Assembly: GCF_030408755.1 (NCBI RefSeq) | Contig: NZ_CP047209.1 | Span: 3,038,001-3,102,000 of the forward strand | Length of the DNA stretch: 64,000 bases | Source of the DNA: Corynebacterium felinum | GTDB lineage: Bacteria; Actinomycetota; Actinomycetes; Mycobacteriales; Mycobacteriaceae | Direction of reading: 5' to 3' | Position numbers and translations under genes: made by a program | Shown: positions 27,038 through 35,786 of the stretch, in pieces | Layout: the number at the start of each line of letters is the position of its first letter | Position numbering within the stretch: the first letter of the stretch is position 1 | Notes under the pieces: model-generated | The model's input: the letters and a program-made list of their open reading frames with translations, nothing else | Told to the model about the DNA's origin: nothing | Databases searched by the model: none

Positions 27038-27616
27038 GCAGGTGTCCTTTCGTTGTTAATAACTCCCGCGCACACAACCGCAAACATTCTGGAAATGTCC
27101 AGCTTCCTTCACGCACACTACTGTGCGTCCAACACCTGTATGCCAAAGCCCTAGGGTGGAAAACTTTCACACACATGTCACAAAAACACAGGAAGCGGCA
27201 GTCACACACTCCCAGATGCGACGGATGGCGCGCTATAGCCATGATAAGCCAGAATGCGATTTACGCAACGATTGGCCACCACCAAGCCTCACCAATGACA
27301 AACCACACTAAAAAATCAAACCCCCTAGGACCACCACAAACACGGTGGGGCAACCACAGCCAGCCCGCACAGAAGAAAACCACACGTGCCTGACCCCTAC
27401 AACCAAGGGCGAAGTAGCACTGGGAATAAAGTCGTCGGTGCTCATCGTTGAAACACAGCACACGAATAGTAAGCGCACTGTCATTAAGCACACTGCCATA
27501 AACCGCACTGTCATACAGTGTGTGCCCCTGAGTATCGCGTGTTGGTGAGCATAAAACCCCGGCACTGGTACGCTCGGCGCAAAGCCCACAGCAATGAAAG
27601 GATGAAGAAAAACACT
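27038..27616. promoter_or_regulatory. Divergent sodA-msrA intergenic region with 15-bp tandem repeats
   Basis: About 580 nt without a supported gene. It contains three consecutive 15-nt repeats at 27473-27517 (listed separately) and must hold the promoters of sodA and msrA. Confidence 0.5.
27473..27517 (+). repeat. Three tandem 15-bp repeats upstream of msrA
   Basis: The units are GCGCACTGTCATTAA (27473-27487), GCACACTGCCATAAA (27488-27502) and CCGCACTGTCATACA (27503-27517). The core CACTGYCAT is kept in all three. They lie 100-144 nt before the msrA start and could be a regulator-binding array or a microduplication. Confidence 0.75.
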
Positions 27617-28276
27617 ATGGGATTCCTCTTCGGCAAACCCCGCGAACTCGTCAGCGACGAACAAGCACTTCGCGGCGGAAAGCACGCAGTGCTCAAAAAC
27701 CCCGCCCCACACGCGGTACTCAATACCCCCATCACCGGGCGCTGGCGAGATGATCAAGAAATCATTTATGTTGCCTTGGGCTGCTTCTGGGGTGCAGAAA
27801 AAATATTCTGGGAAACCCCCGGAGTGGAATCCACCGCAGTCGGCTACGCCGGAGGCATCACCCAAAACCCCACCTACCGCGAAGTATGCACCGGGCGCAC
27901 CAATCACACCGAGGTAGTCCAAGTCGTATTCAATCCTTCGATCATCAGCCTCGATGCGGTCATCGCCCGCGCACTAGAAGCGCACGACCCCACCCAAGGC
28001 TTCCGCCAAGGCAACGATGTGGGAACCCAATACCGCTCCGCAATCTACACCCGCACCGATCAGCAGGCACTACGCGCACGCGAGATCATTGCCGACTACG
28101 CGCCCAAACTCGCCGCCGCAGGCTTTGGCGCCATCACCACCGAGGTGGAGACTTTGAGCAACACCCCGGCGGGCGAGTTCTACCTCGCCGAAGACGAACA
28201 CCAGCAGTACCTCCACAAGAATCCTCAGGGCTACTGCCCGCACCACTCCACCGGCGTGGCATGCGGCATCAACTAA
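27617..28276 (+). CDS. msrA: Peptide methionine sulfoxide reductase MsrA
   Basis: The 219-aa protein starts at ATG 27617 (MGFLFGKPREL); an ATG at 27602 in frame sits directly on the GAAAGG sequence and is less likely. The active site reads ALGCFWGAEKIFWETPGVES, and the resolving cysteines lie in GYCPHHSTGVACGIN at the C-terminus, as in thioredoxin-recycled corynebacterial MsrA. It repairs oxidised methionine (S-sulfoxide). It is divergent from sodA. Confidence 0.95.
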   Translation: MGFLFGKPRELVSDEQALRGGKHAVLKNPAPHAVLNTPITGRWRDDQEIIYVALGCFWGAEKIFWETPGVESTAVGYAGGITQNPTYREVCTGRTNHTEVVQVVFNPSIISLDAVIARALEAHDPTQGFRQGNDVGTQYRSAIYTRTDQQALRAREIIADYAPKLAAAGFGAITTEVETLSNTPAGEFYLAEDEHQQYLHKNPQGYCPHHSTGVACGIN

Positions 28277-28331
28277 CAACCGCAGCGTTGCGACGTCGCC
28301 ACGTGTGGTCGTCGCAACGCTTTTTGCTGCC

Positions 28332-29873
28332 CTAATCCATGCACAACTCGGCGCAGGTCGACACACCCGGCGCGCCGTCGGCAAGAAAATGCCGCACCCG
28401 CGCAGTCGCACGGCAATCATCACTGTTGTACGTCAGCAACGCTTCACGAGCAGCATCAGCCCCCTGCGCGGATGTGAGCGCACGGGTCGCCTCTAAATAG
28501 AGATTCACCGAAGCCTCCCCATCCAAATCATCAACCTGCCAACAAAAACCCGCCACCGGCGCCACCGTTTTCAAACCCAACCCATGCGTGCCCAGCAACT
28601 GGCGGCGCACAAGCGCAAACACATCAATCCACAGCGGCGAAGAAATAAACTCACTAACCTCCTCCTCACTGGGAACACCAGGAATCGACGCACGAAACTG
28701 GGCAAAACGCTTCGCAGAAAACCGCAACCAGTGATTCTCCCCGTTCGCCGAATAGCAAAACACACCCACCGACTGCCCAGCCGCACGCGCCTTGCTGATA
28801 CGTTCGCGTAACCACTGCCAAAACTCGGCGAAATTTCTCGCCTCAGCCTCCGAACCCAGCTCATCCCACGTCACAAAAGGATGATAGGAACTGCCATCAA
28901 AAACACCCCACAAGTAGGCTCCGCGATCTAAATACGCCTCGACATCAATATCAATCTCCACATCAAAACGCGGGGCAGACACCGCATCCTGCTTCTTCAA
29001 CAACTTGCGATTGCCCACATAAGCACGCGCAAGCGCAACATCCTCCACCGGGGAGGAGCACTGCGCGAGCGCCGCAACAGTAGCAATACCTTGCTTTTTC
29101 AACTCCCACGACTTCTCGCCAGAAAACAGCAACGAAATATCATCCACCGCAAGCAACTGCTGCTCACACTGCGGCCAGTACCGACAATGACCGCACTCCT
29201 TCACCCGATGCGGAGCAAAAGGAACCGGCTGAGCGAGCGCTTGATCTAAACCCTGCTGAAACAAATCAGTATCTACAACAAAGCCGCGCTCAAAATCCTG
29301 GCCAATAATAATCGCACGCTGACAGCCCACACCCAGCGCATCAAGAGCCCGAGCCGCAGCAGCCAACGAAAACGTATCCGCTGCATGATGCTTGAGTCGA
29401 TACTTCGCTCGGTGCGCACGCCCCAACCCCAGCCGGCGGGTAGCCACCACATTCATCGTCTTATGCTCATCTGCACGCGCAATCCGGTGATTAGTAATCA
29501 ACACCGGCATATAGCCAACAGAATCGTGGCGCACCAACGCATCAATCTCCACCACAATTTCTTGATCATCGACCACCACGGACACCACCGCGTTCGTAAT
29601 CACATGCGCGCCAGTCACAATCGCCTCCAGCGTGGCAAACCAGCGCTCCTCCACCGACGCAGGCTCAAGATCGATGCGCCTAAAGTGGCGATTATCCCCC
29701 TTTTCTGGGCGAGTAGGCAGCAAAGCCATAATCTGTGCCCTGCTGTGCTCCAGCCGAAGACGGCGTGCCACAGACGCATCGGTCGGCGGGATATCAGGCA
29801 AGACGTGCGTGAGCACGCGCCGATAGCGGCAGCCAACCAAATCTTGCGGGTGTAAGGTGCGTCGAATCTCCAC
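28332..29873 (-). CDS. TM0106-family RecB-like nuclease
   Basis: About 513 aa from GTG 29873; a TTG at 29882 is the alternative. The RecB-type nuclease core is in the N-terminal half (VVVDDQEIVVEIDALVRHDS), followed by a cysteine-rich segment ECGHCRYWPQCEQQ like that of Cas4/RecB-family Fe-S nucleases. The C-terminal half resembles an RNase H-like YprB domain (YLWGVFDGSSYHPF). The in vivo role is unknown. It is divergent from the coiled-coil protein at 29908. Confidence 0.85.
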   Translation of the reverse strand: MEIRRTLHPQDLVGCRYRRVLTHVLPDIPPTDASVARRLRLEHSRAQIMALLPTRPEKGDNRHFRRIDLEPASVEERWFATLEAIVTGAHVITNAVVSVVVDDQEIVVEIDALVRHDSVGYMPVLITNHRIARADEHKTMNVVATRRLGLGRAHRAKYRLKHHAADTFSLAAAARALDALGVGCQRAIIIGQDFERGFVVDTDLFQQGLDQALAQPVPFAPHRVKECGHCRYWPQCEQQLLAVDDISLLFSGEKSWELKKQGIATVAALAQCSSPVEDVALARAYVGNRKLLKKQDAVSAPRFDVEIDIDVEAYLDRGAYLWGVFDGSSYHPFVTWDELGSEAEARNFAEFWQWLRERISKARAAGQSVGVFCYSANGENHWLRFSAKRFAQFRASIPGVPSEEEVSEFISSPLWIDVFALVRRQLLGTHGLGLKTVAPVAGFCWQVDDLDGEASVNLYLEATRALTSAQGADAAREALLTYNSDDCRATARVRHFLADGAPGVSTCAELCMD

Positions 29874-29907
29874 AACTAACAAAGCCTAAGCGACTCGGCA
29901 AGGTAGT

Positions 29908-30597
29908 GTGGAATCAGACCTGTCACAAGGTGGAACGATCCAAGAAAAGAAAGCTCGAAAACAACTCATGGGATTTTTCAAAGCCATCCGTCGCGCCCGC
30001 GCCGAAAAGAAAGCCATCATCAAGGCTGCTAAGGTGCGAGCACGAGAAGAAGTGAAACGGGGCGCACAGCTGAAATTGCAGCAGGAAAAACTTCTCGCCA
30101 ACCACGAACGCAAACTACTCAAGCACGAACACAAAACCCTCCAGGCTCGCCGCAAGCACGAAGAAAAGATGGCAAAAGCTGCCGTTGACCAGCTACGCGA
30201 AGGCCGTTTTAATGCCAAGAAAGTACTGCGCTATTCCGCCGCAATTCGTGCATTAGCTCCCTTAGCTTTGCCTTTGATTTATCGCGCAGTGGTGGCGTTT
30301 CGCGAAAGCGCGAACCAATCCCGCGCCCAGAAACTGGGTGTGAGCGTGGATGAATTGTCGGCATTCTCCGGCCACGGCGCTGAACTGAAGGCACGGATTG
30401 CGCAGCTTCGTAAAAGCGTGGACCAATTCGGTTTACCCGCCGGGTATCGCAAAGATGTGCATAATCGCCTCGACGAGCTGCGTGCCGCAGTAGATAATGC
30501 CGAGTTTATGACCACTGATCAACGCAAACGTGCGCACCGCGCTATTGATTCAGATCTTGAAGAACTGAACAAAGAAGTACTTTCCCGTAGCCTTTAA
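29908..30597 (+). CDS. Basic coiled-coil protein of unknown function (possibly DUF6474)
   Basis: The 229-aa frame opens with GTG 29908; ATG 29968 (MGFFKAIRRARAEKK) is an equally good start and would give 209 aa. The first 90 residues are rich in Lys, Arg, Glu and Ala and predicted coiled coil (KLLANHERKLLKHEHKTLQA). One hydrophobic stretch (IRALAPLALPLIYRAVVAF) may be a membrane helix. The C-terminal 100 residues are helical. It looks like a Corynebacteriales-specific family, and no function is known to me. Confidence 0.7.
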   Translation: MESDLSQGGTIQEKKARKQLMGFFKAIRRARAEKKAIIKAAKVRAREEVKRGAQLKLQQEKLLANHERKLLKHEHKTLQARRKHEEKMAKAAVDQLREGRFNAKKVLRYSAAIRALAPLALPLIYRAVVAFRESANQSRAQKLGVSVDELSAFSGHGAELKARIAQLRKSVDQFGLPAGYRKDVHNRLDELRAAVDNAEFMTTDQRKRAHRAIDSDLEELNKEVLSRSL

Positions 30598-31190
30598 AAG
30601 CACACGGGATTGATCCCCCCCTCCTTCAATGCACTGTTTTCTTTGTCCACATTCACCTCCAATGAATGATCCATCAAAGAAATGACAGATAATGAAGGGG
30701 GGTTTCATTTTTTCGCATATCCCCTCCCCCCACTACCGTCGGTTTTGACCTCATTTGGTTCAACCTTGGGATTTCTTAGCAATTTCCGCCGCACTTTTAA
30801 CAGGTTGCTCCAAGAATCACCAACTATCATCAACAAAGTACCCCCTTTTAGTACACCCATGTTTTGCCTTGATGCCCTATTAAGCGGTATCTCTTAATCG
30901 AGATAAAAAAATAGTGCTTTAATTCAATAATTTCTAATGCGTATTGGAATCATTTGCACCGGCACCAATACAGCCTAGGTTCACGCCGAAGGTATAGTCA
31001 TAAGAGCTGGTTGAATTATTGCAAGATACAACTTTCTCGGCCTTTGTGTTGTCTTTAGCCCTCCACGGAATTTGCTATCACGTATACTGTGGAAGCGCCC
31101 CAATTGGGGAGGGCTTCAAAGAGAAACAAAAAAGATCAGCTCGTGCAGCGCATAAATTGTGGAACAAAATACTATAGAAGGAGAATTCAC
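30598..31190. promoter_or_regulatory. AT-rich lsr2 upstream region
   Basis: Nearly 600 nt with no supported gene and several A/T-rich tracts (30890-31080). A likely -10 element TATACT lies at 31084-31089, and a CCCCAATTGGGG palindrome at 31099-31110 falls in the leader. Autoregulation by Lsr2 binding to the AT-rich tracts is plausible. Confidence 0.55.
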
Positions 31191-31511
31191 ATGGCTCGCC
31201 GTAAAATTACCCAAGTCTTCGACGATCTTGACAACAAGCCGTTAGACGAAAACGATGTGCACGTCATTCGTTTCAGCATTGATGGCTCCAGTTATGTCAT
31301 GGATGTTTCCTCTGCAAATTGTGAGAAATTCCGTGAGTCCATCTCCGAATTCCTCGCTCATGCTCGCAAGGACACCAACCAGCGTCGTGAGCCACAAAAC
31401 TACAGCCCGAAGGCTGTGCGCGAGTGGGCTGCCGCTCGTGGCATTGTGGTAGCAGAGCGAGGCAAGCTATCTCAGCAGATCATCGACGATTACCTGGCTG
31501 CTAATCCATAA
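31191..31511 (+). CDS. lsr2: Lsr2-family nucleoid protein / xenogeneic silencer
   Basis: The 106-aa protein starts at ATG 31191 behind AGAAGGAG. The N-terminal dimerisation domain reads ITQVFDDLDNKPLDENDV with FSIDGSSYVMDVS. The C-terminal DNA-binding domain is VREWAAARGIVVAERGKLSQ, where the AT-hook-like motif is RGK instead of the RGR of mycobacterial Lsr2. Lsr2 bridges AT-rich DNA and silences acquired genes (CgpS in C. glutamicum). It is alone in its transcription unit. Confidence 0.93.
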   Translation: MARRKITQVFDDLDNKPLDENDVHVIRFSIDGSSYVMDVSSANCEKFRESISEFLAHARKDTNQRREPQNYSPKAVREWAAARGIVVAERGKLSQQIIDDYLAANP

Positions 31512-31627
31512 ACCAGCAGTAGCCGGTTTATCAATCCCCCCTTACTTGCGACAGTCACAGCCACCGTGCTGTGGAGGTGACTTTCCTCCCCGTCACTGAG
31601 GTGTAAATAATCGCGAGGGGTGAATGT

Positions 31628-31680
31628 ATATCAAGGCGTTTTCCTTCCTCAGATGAGGTAGGAAAACGCCTTGATATTTT
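31628..31680 (+). terminator. Strong terminator after lsr2
   Basis: An 18-bp stem: ATATCAAGGCGTTTTCCT at 31628-31645 pairs with its complement ending at 31677, followed by TTTTT. It lies between convergent lsr2 and the response regulator. Confidence 0.9.
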
Positions 31681-31736
31681 TTGACCTGAAATTCAGATCT
31701 CAATGTCTGCCTACTACGGAATAACTTTCCGTAGTT

Positions 31737-32375
31737 TTAGAGCACGCCTTGCTCGCGGGCTGCAGCGACTGCTGAGGTGCGGGAACGAACCCCAAGCTTG
31801 TCATAAATATGTACCAAGTGGCTTTTCACGGTCGCCTCCGACAGCAGTAGGATCTGGCCGATGTCGCGGTTAGAGGAACCGGAAGCAACCAGCTTCAGCA
31901 CCTCCAATTCGCGTGGAGTCAGGCTGGTGCGCGGGGTGCGCACCCGCGTCATGAGGCGATTAGCTACCGTCGGCGACAAGGTGGAATCCCCTTCGGCGGC
32001 CGAACGGACAGCTGCAATCAGCTCCTCCGGTGGGGCGTCTTTGAGCAGGTAGCCTAGTGCACCGGCTTCAATAGCGCCCAAAATATCGGCGTCGGTGTCG
32101 TAGTTGGTCACCACCAGCACGTGTGGTGGTTTCTTCATTGTTCGTTTAATTTCGGCTGTGGCATCAGCACCGGTGGCCAGACGCGTGCCCTCAACACCCG
32201 CACCGAAACGCAGGTCCATGAGGATCACGTCAATGCCGCCGGCTTGAGCCGAGGCAATAGCCGCCTCAGCTGTAGCGACCTCACCGATCACTTCAATATC
32301 GTCGGCGCTTTCGAGCACTGCTCGCAGCCCCAGACGGACAATCTCGTGATCGTCGGCTAGCAAAACGCGAATCAT
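31737..32375 (-). CDS. NarL/LuxR-type response regulator (HrrA/ChrA-like)
   Basis: The 212-aa protein has a receiver domain with acidic pocket LLADDHEIV and phosphoacceptor VILMDLRFG, and a LuxR-type helix-turn-helix LTPRELEVLKLVASGSSNRD. The sequence is very like the haem-responsive HrrA and ChrA of corynebacteria. No haem exporter (hrtBA) or haem oxygenase is adjacent, so HrrA is somewhat more likely than ChrA. A gap of 256 nt separates it from its kinase gene upstream, which suggests its own promoter. Confidence 0.88.
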   Translation of the reverse strand: MIRVLLADDHEIVRLGLRAVLESADDIEVIGEVATAEAAIASAQAGGIDVILMDLRFGAGVEGTRLATGADATAEIKRTMKKPPHVLVVTNYDTDADILGAIEAGALGYLLKDAPPEELIAAVRSAAEGDSTLSPTVANRLMTRVRTPRTSLTPRELEVLKLVASGSSNRDIGQILLLSEATVKSHLVHIYDKLGVRSRTSAVAAAREQGVL

Positions 32376-32631
32376 ACCTTCTTTTCCGACCTTTCATCGC
32401 ACAGGAGTGGGTGATTATATGGGCACAAGCGTGTGCCACACTAAGACGTGCACATGGTATCCATGAGGCACCCCCATTGAGCACGGCGCTCAGCATATTT
32501 TTCTCGGCAAAGCGAGAATTCATGGGAAGCGTAAAACTTACTCCACCCAAACTTAGCTTAACCTTCGTATGAGATTCTAGCCCATTCCTTCGACGGCTTG
32601 AAGATAGAACTTTCCATTCATCATAGATGTG

Positions 32632-33951
32632 TTAGTTTTCTTCCGGAATGGGGATAGCGACACTGACTGCAGTTCCTTGGCCCGGCGCGGATTCCAGTTC
32701 CACAGTTCCGCCCAGTTCAGCTGCTCTTTGGCGCATCGCGTTCACGCCGATATGTCCGAGACCGGCTGGGCGATCCTCCACTGCGGCGGGGTCGAATCCG
32801 GCCCCGTTATCGACCACATCGAGTCGTACTTCGCCGGGACTGTAGGTGAGTGTGACTGCGCAGCGGGTTGCGGAGGCATGTTTGGCCACATTGCCCATTG
32901 CTCCTTGTCCGATGCGCAGTAGGGCGGCTTCGACTTTCATGGGTAGTTGCCGTTCATCGCCGTCGACGGTGATGGTGTAGTCCGGCCCGACGAAGCTTTC
33001 GGCCACGCGCAGCAATGCACCTTCGAGGGAGGTTTTGCTCAGCGCTGCTGGTTGGAGTGCGGCGATCATGGCGCGGGCTTCTTGGAGGTTGTCGGCTGCT
33101 GTTTGTCGCGCGATCCCGATGTGTTTAAGGGGTGCGATTTTTTCGTCCTCAGTCATGGAGGATTTGTTGATTGCTTGCTCGGAGACGCGCAGCAGCATCT
33201 GGATGGAGGACAAGCCTTGAGCAAGGGTGTCGTGAATTTCGTGTGCGATGCGTTGGCGTTCGGCGGCAATGCCGGCGGCGCGCTCAGTTTCGGCGAGTTG
33301 GCTGCGCGTTTCGATCAGCTCCGCGATCAGTGCTTCACGTTCCCTAGCCCCGCGCCAGAGTGCTTGGAAGGCAAGGTGGATGCCGATGACAACCAGCGCG
33401 GATACGCCAGGCCCCATCACGGCACCGTAGGTCAGGTGGCTGCGGTAGCTTAAGATGGCAACGGCGGTCGCCCCGAGTACGGCGATCATGCCGCGGTAGT
33501 CTGGCAGTACGCGCAGATAGAGGAAGAAGAGGGGGAAGACGAGGTAGACGCTGACTTGCACCACGGGTAGCATGAGCACCCACACGATGGTTAGGGCGGC
33601 AAGCCAGGTGAGTTTCAGCCAGAGTGAGTCGTCGGCACGTGTGACGGCCATGGCGTAGGCGAATGCGAACAGTGCGCTGAAAACGACGGCGATGATGGCG
33701 TCGTTACGCCCCAGCCGGGTGGCGTCGGCGAGTGCTGCCACGAGCAAGAAGACGGTGAGCACGGTCATGGCGCGGCGATAAGCTGCGGCACCGGGCTGTG
33801 AATCGTAGGTGTTGACGTCTCCGGCGGCGATGTTCGTGAGTGTGGCGGAGGCGGTGTTTTTCATGCGATTTTTTGCGCGGGTTAAGGCGTCGTGTGTGCC
33901 CTGCGTGTTGGGTTCGATACCTTCTACGTGAGACTCTAGGCTGGAATCCAT
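32632..33951 (-). CDS. Sensor histidine kinase (HrrS/ChrS-like, HisKA_3)
   Basis: The 439-aa protein has five to six membrane helices (residues about 60-200), a dimerisation helix with the phospho-accepting histidine in RIAHEIHDTLAQGL near residue 240, and an HATPase domain with DVVDNGAGFDP and GLGHIGVNAMRQRA. This is the layout of haem-sensing kinases of the HrrS/ChrS type, with no large extracytoplasmic loop. It starts at ATG 33951, one base into the divergent lipoprotein start; a shorter form from ATG 33864 is possible. Confidence 0.88.
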   Translation of the reverse strand: MDSSLESHVEGIEPNTQGTHDALTRAKNRMKNTASATLTNIAAGDVNTYDSQPGAAAYRRAMTVLTVFLLVAALADATRLGRNDAIIAVVFSALFAFAYAMAVTRADDSLWLKLTWLAALTIVWVLMLPVVQVSVYLVFPLFFLYLRVLPDYRGMIAVLGATAVAILSYRSHLTYGAVMGPGVSALVVIGIHLAFQALWRGAREREALIAELIETRSQLAETERAAGIAAERQRIAHEIHDTLAQGLSSIQMLLRVSEQAINKSSMTEDEKIAPLKHIGIARQTAADNLQEARAMIAALQPAALSKTSLEGALLRVAESFVGPDYTITVDGDERQLPMKVEAALLRIGQGAMGNVAKHASATRCAVTLTYSPGEVRLDVVDNGAGFDPAAVEDRPAGLGHIGVNAMRQRAAELGGTVELESAPGQGTAVSVAIPIPEEN

Positions 33952-34549
33952 GACTGTGACATTACCTCGTTTTCGCTCCCGTGCAGCCTATTGCTGCGCT
34001 GTTGGTGTTGCTGTTGTCGCTTCCTGCACCCTTGTTGCCTGCACACCGGAACCATCCGCTGCCCCTGATACGTCGACTGTTGCCGCGCCAACAACCGAGC
34101 AGTCCCCTGTACTTGATAGCGGGTTGCCTATCGACGCCCTGCCGGAGGTTGCTGAGGGTCGTCACGGTTTTAGCGACTGCCCGTATTTGGATTCAGAGTG
34201 GGTGGCTAAAACAAACGGCCAGCGCATGGTCGGTCAGGGAATTGATACTCGTTTCGATACCCCAGCCTGCGTTTTCTGGTCCTATCCTGAAGAACCACAG
34301 GTGACGGTGATTGTGCGGAACATGCAGAGCATTTCTTCGGCCACGGATGTGGTGGATTGGGCTGCCCCGATTGCCGATACTGAACCGGTGGAAGACAATG
34401 GGTGGTCTGGGGGACGCCGCGGACATGCTGACGGTTCAGTGTATGCGGTGCAAAAAGATAAGGTGGCGGTCATTGTGTGGAGCAATCAAGATCAGTCGCT
34501 TAAAGCAGAGCTGATTGCCCAAGAAGCGATCAAGAATCTGGGTTTATAA
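33950..34549 (+). CDS. Secreted lipoprotein (probable DUF2020 family)
   Basis: The 199-aa protein has a lipoprotein signal: basic N-terminus, hydrophobic stretch AVGVAVVASC and lipobox TLVAC at residues 27-31. The mature part starts with a Pro/Thr/Ser-rich linker, followed by a compact domain with FSDCPYLDSEWVAKTNGQ and CVFWSYPEEPQVTVI; the two cysteines may pair. It resembles the corynebacterial DUF2020 lipoproteins. The start overlaps the divergent kinase start (shared CATG). The function is unknown. Confidence 0.82.
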   Translation: MTVTLPRFRSRAAYCCAVGVAVVASCTLVACTPEPSAAPDTSTVAAPTTEQSPVLDSGLPIDALPEVAEGRHGFSDCPYLDSEWVAKTNGQRMVGQGIDTRFDTPACVFWSYPEEPQVTVIVRNMQSISSATDVVDWAAPIADTEPVEDNGWSGGRRGHADGSVYAVQKDKVAVIVWSNQDQSLKAELIAQEAIKNLGL

Positions 34550-34558
34550 GTTAAAAAT

Positions 34559-34601
34559 AACACCGCCCGCAGCATGGAGTCGTTCTGCTGCGGGCGGTGT
34601 T
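34559..34601. terminator. Terminator after lipoprotein gene
   Basis: AACACCGCCCGCAGCA at 34559-34574 pairs with its exact complement at 34586-34601, followed by TTG. It also lies at the end of the convergent sortase operon. Confidence 0.88.
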
Positions 34602-34611
34602 TTGTCTAGGG

Positions 34612-34764
34612 CTATACGGCGACGTCGTTATAAGGCAACATCGGGGAGATCCAGGGGAAGATTACTTCCATCAACAGCAAGAACACGGCAGCCAGAATGA
34701 TCAGGGCGAGCAGTGCTTTCACCCAGACCGGCCCTGGCAGTGCGCGCCATAAAAGTCCGTACAT
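34612..34764 (-). CDS. Small membrane protein coupled to the sortase gene
   Basis: A 50-aa frame starts with ATG at 34764-34762, overlapping the sortase stop as TAATG, and ends at 34612-34614. It reads MYGLLWRALPGPVWVKALLA, followed by a hydrophobic helix (LIILAAVFLLLMEVIFPWI) and a short polar end. The one-base overlap argues for translational coupling, and the helix suggests a partner of the sortase in the membrane. I know no experimental role for it. Confidence 0.75.
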   Translation of the reverse strand: MYGLLWRALPGPVWVKALLALIILAAVFLLLMEVIFPWISPMLPYNDVAV

Positions 34765-35627
34765 TAGCTTTCCTCCAATGCTGCTGGGCGGTAGGTTCCG
34801 TCTTTGGGGTGGCTTTCGACAAGCATGGCGTGCACGATCATGCGCTCAGCATTCGAAAATTGGGGGTGGCAGGTGGTCAGTGTCATCATCGATTCGAGGT
34901 CGGGGCTTGCTTGGTGCCCCAAGATTCCTGGTTTCGCCCCGATGGTGGACACGTCGCTTGGCAGGGTGATGTAGCGCCCTTGGACGTCGGAGTAGTCGCC
35001 CGCTGCGACCCGTTCTGCCTGCTGCGGGCTTAAGCATTCGTGCGCAGCTTGTCGACGCGCATCACCGTCGACCCCAATCGGCAAGATCCGGTAGGTGTTC
35101 CAGGTGTCAACGGTTTCCACCACAATCGCATCGCAGGATTTCAACGACCCCAGATCGTTAAAAGGCGCACCCTTGCCCACTCGGTGACCTGCCACCGCAA
35201 AGTTTCCTGGCTGGCCTGGCATTTGGGTGTCCGCATAGTGGCCAGGGCCGGCGATGAGGTCGGCGTCAGCTGTGCCCTCCACGATGGCGAAATTAAAATC
35301 GCTGCCGAAGGTGGGAATGTACATGCGGGCAAAAGCGGTACCAAGTTCCGGCTGGAGTTTTTGGCGCGGGTTTGCCCGCATGGATTCTTCTTTCCATTCG
35401 TCATCCAGCTTCTGGCTTGCTTCAGCTTGTAATTTCGCTGATGCAATATTGGTCCAGTAGGACTCGTAGAAAGCAAATAGGAGAGCAAGGACACCTACAG
35501 TGAGTAAGATTTCACCCAGCACTGTCGAAAAGCTTAACCCTCGCTGTGAGCGAGGTTTCTCGGGCTTTGCTTCCCCCCGCCTCCCCTTCTGGGCGGCTGG
35601 CTGCGCCGGGGCCGAGTGTCTACCCAT
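34764..35627 (-). CDS. Class E sortase (housekeeping type)
   Basis: The 287-aa protein starts at ATG 35627 behind AAGGAG. A basic N-terminus is followed by one membrane helix (residues 36-54) and a sortase domain. The catalytic His lies in NFAVAGHRVGKGAPF, and Cys and Arg in MTLTTCHPQFSNAERM. Class E sortases of actinobacteria anchor LAxTG-type surface proteins and finish pilus attachment; C. diphtheriae SrtF is the best-known example. No sortase substrate gene lies nearby. Confidence 0.9.
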   Translation of the reverse strand: MGRHSAPAQPAAQKGRRGEAKPEKPRSQRGLSFSTVLGEILLTVGVLALLFAFYESYWTNIASAKLQAEASQKLDDEWKEESMRANPRQKLQPELGTAFARMYIPTFGSDFNFAIVEGTADADLIAGPGHYADTQMPGQPGNFAVAGHRVGKGAPFNDLGSLKSCDAIVVETVDTWNTYRILPIGVDGDARRQAAHECLSPQQAERVAAGDYSDVQGRYITLPSDVSTIGAKPGILGHQASPDLESMMTLTTCHPQFSNAERMIVHAMLVESHPKDGTYRPAALEES

Positions 35628-35786
35628 GGTTCTCCTTTACTTTTCTCACAGTGCACGCATGGGAAGGTTTTCCGCTGCGGTGTTTCTCACGGCTTCGTTC
35701 CAACGCGTACCATCAATACCGATAGTGTAGTTACTGCCAACGATAACCACCACATTTAGACTTTTAGAAGGATACTTTCATCTAAC
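35628..35786. promoter_or_regulatory. Divergent promoter region, sortase and YidC-like genes
   Basis: About 160 nt between divergent starts. Promoters for both must lie here, and no distinct operator is visible. Confidence 0.45.

Noticed and set aside
27345..27548. 67-codon frame containing the 15-bp repeats as 5-residue repeats
   Set aside because: Repeats keep frame only because the unit is a multiple of three; no ribosome binding site or family features.
30682..30897. 71-codon frame upstream of lsr2
   Set aside because: No ribosome binding site and low-quality sequence in an AT-rich regulatory region.
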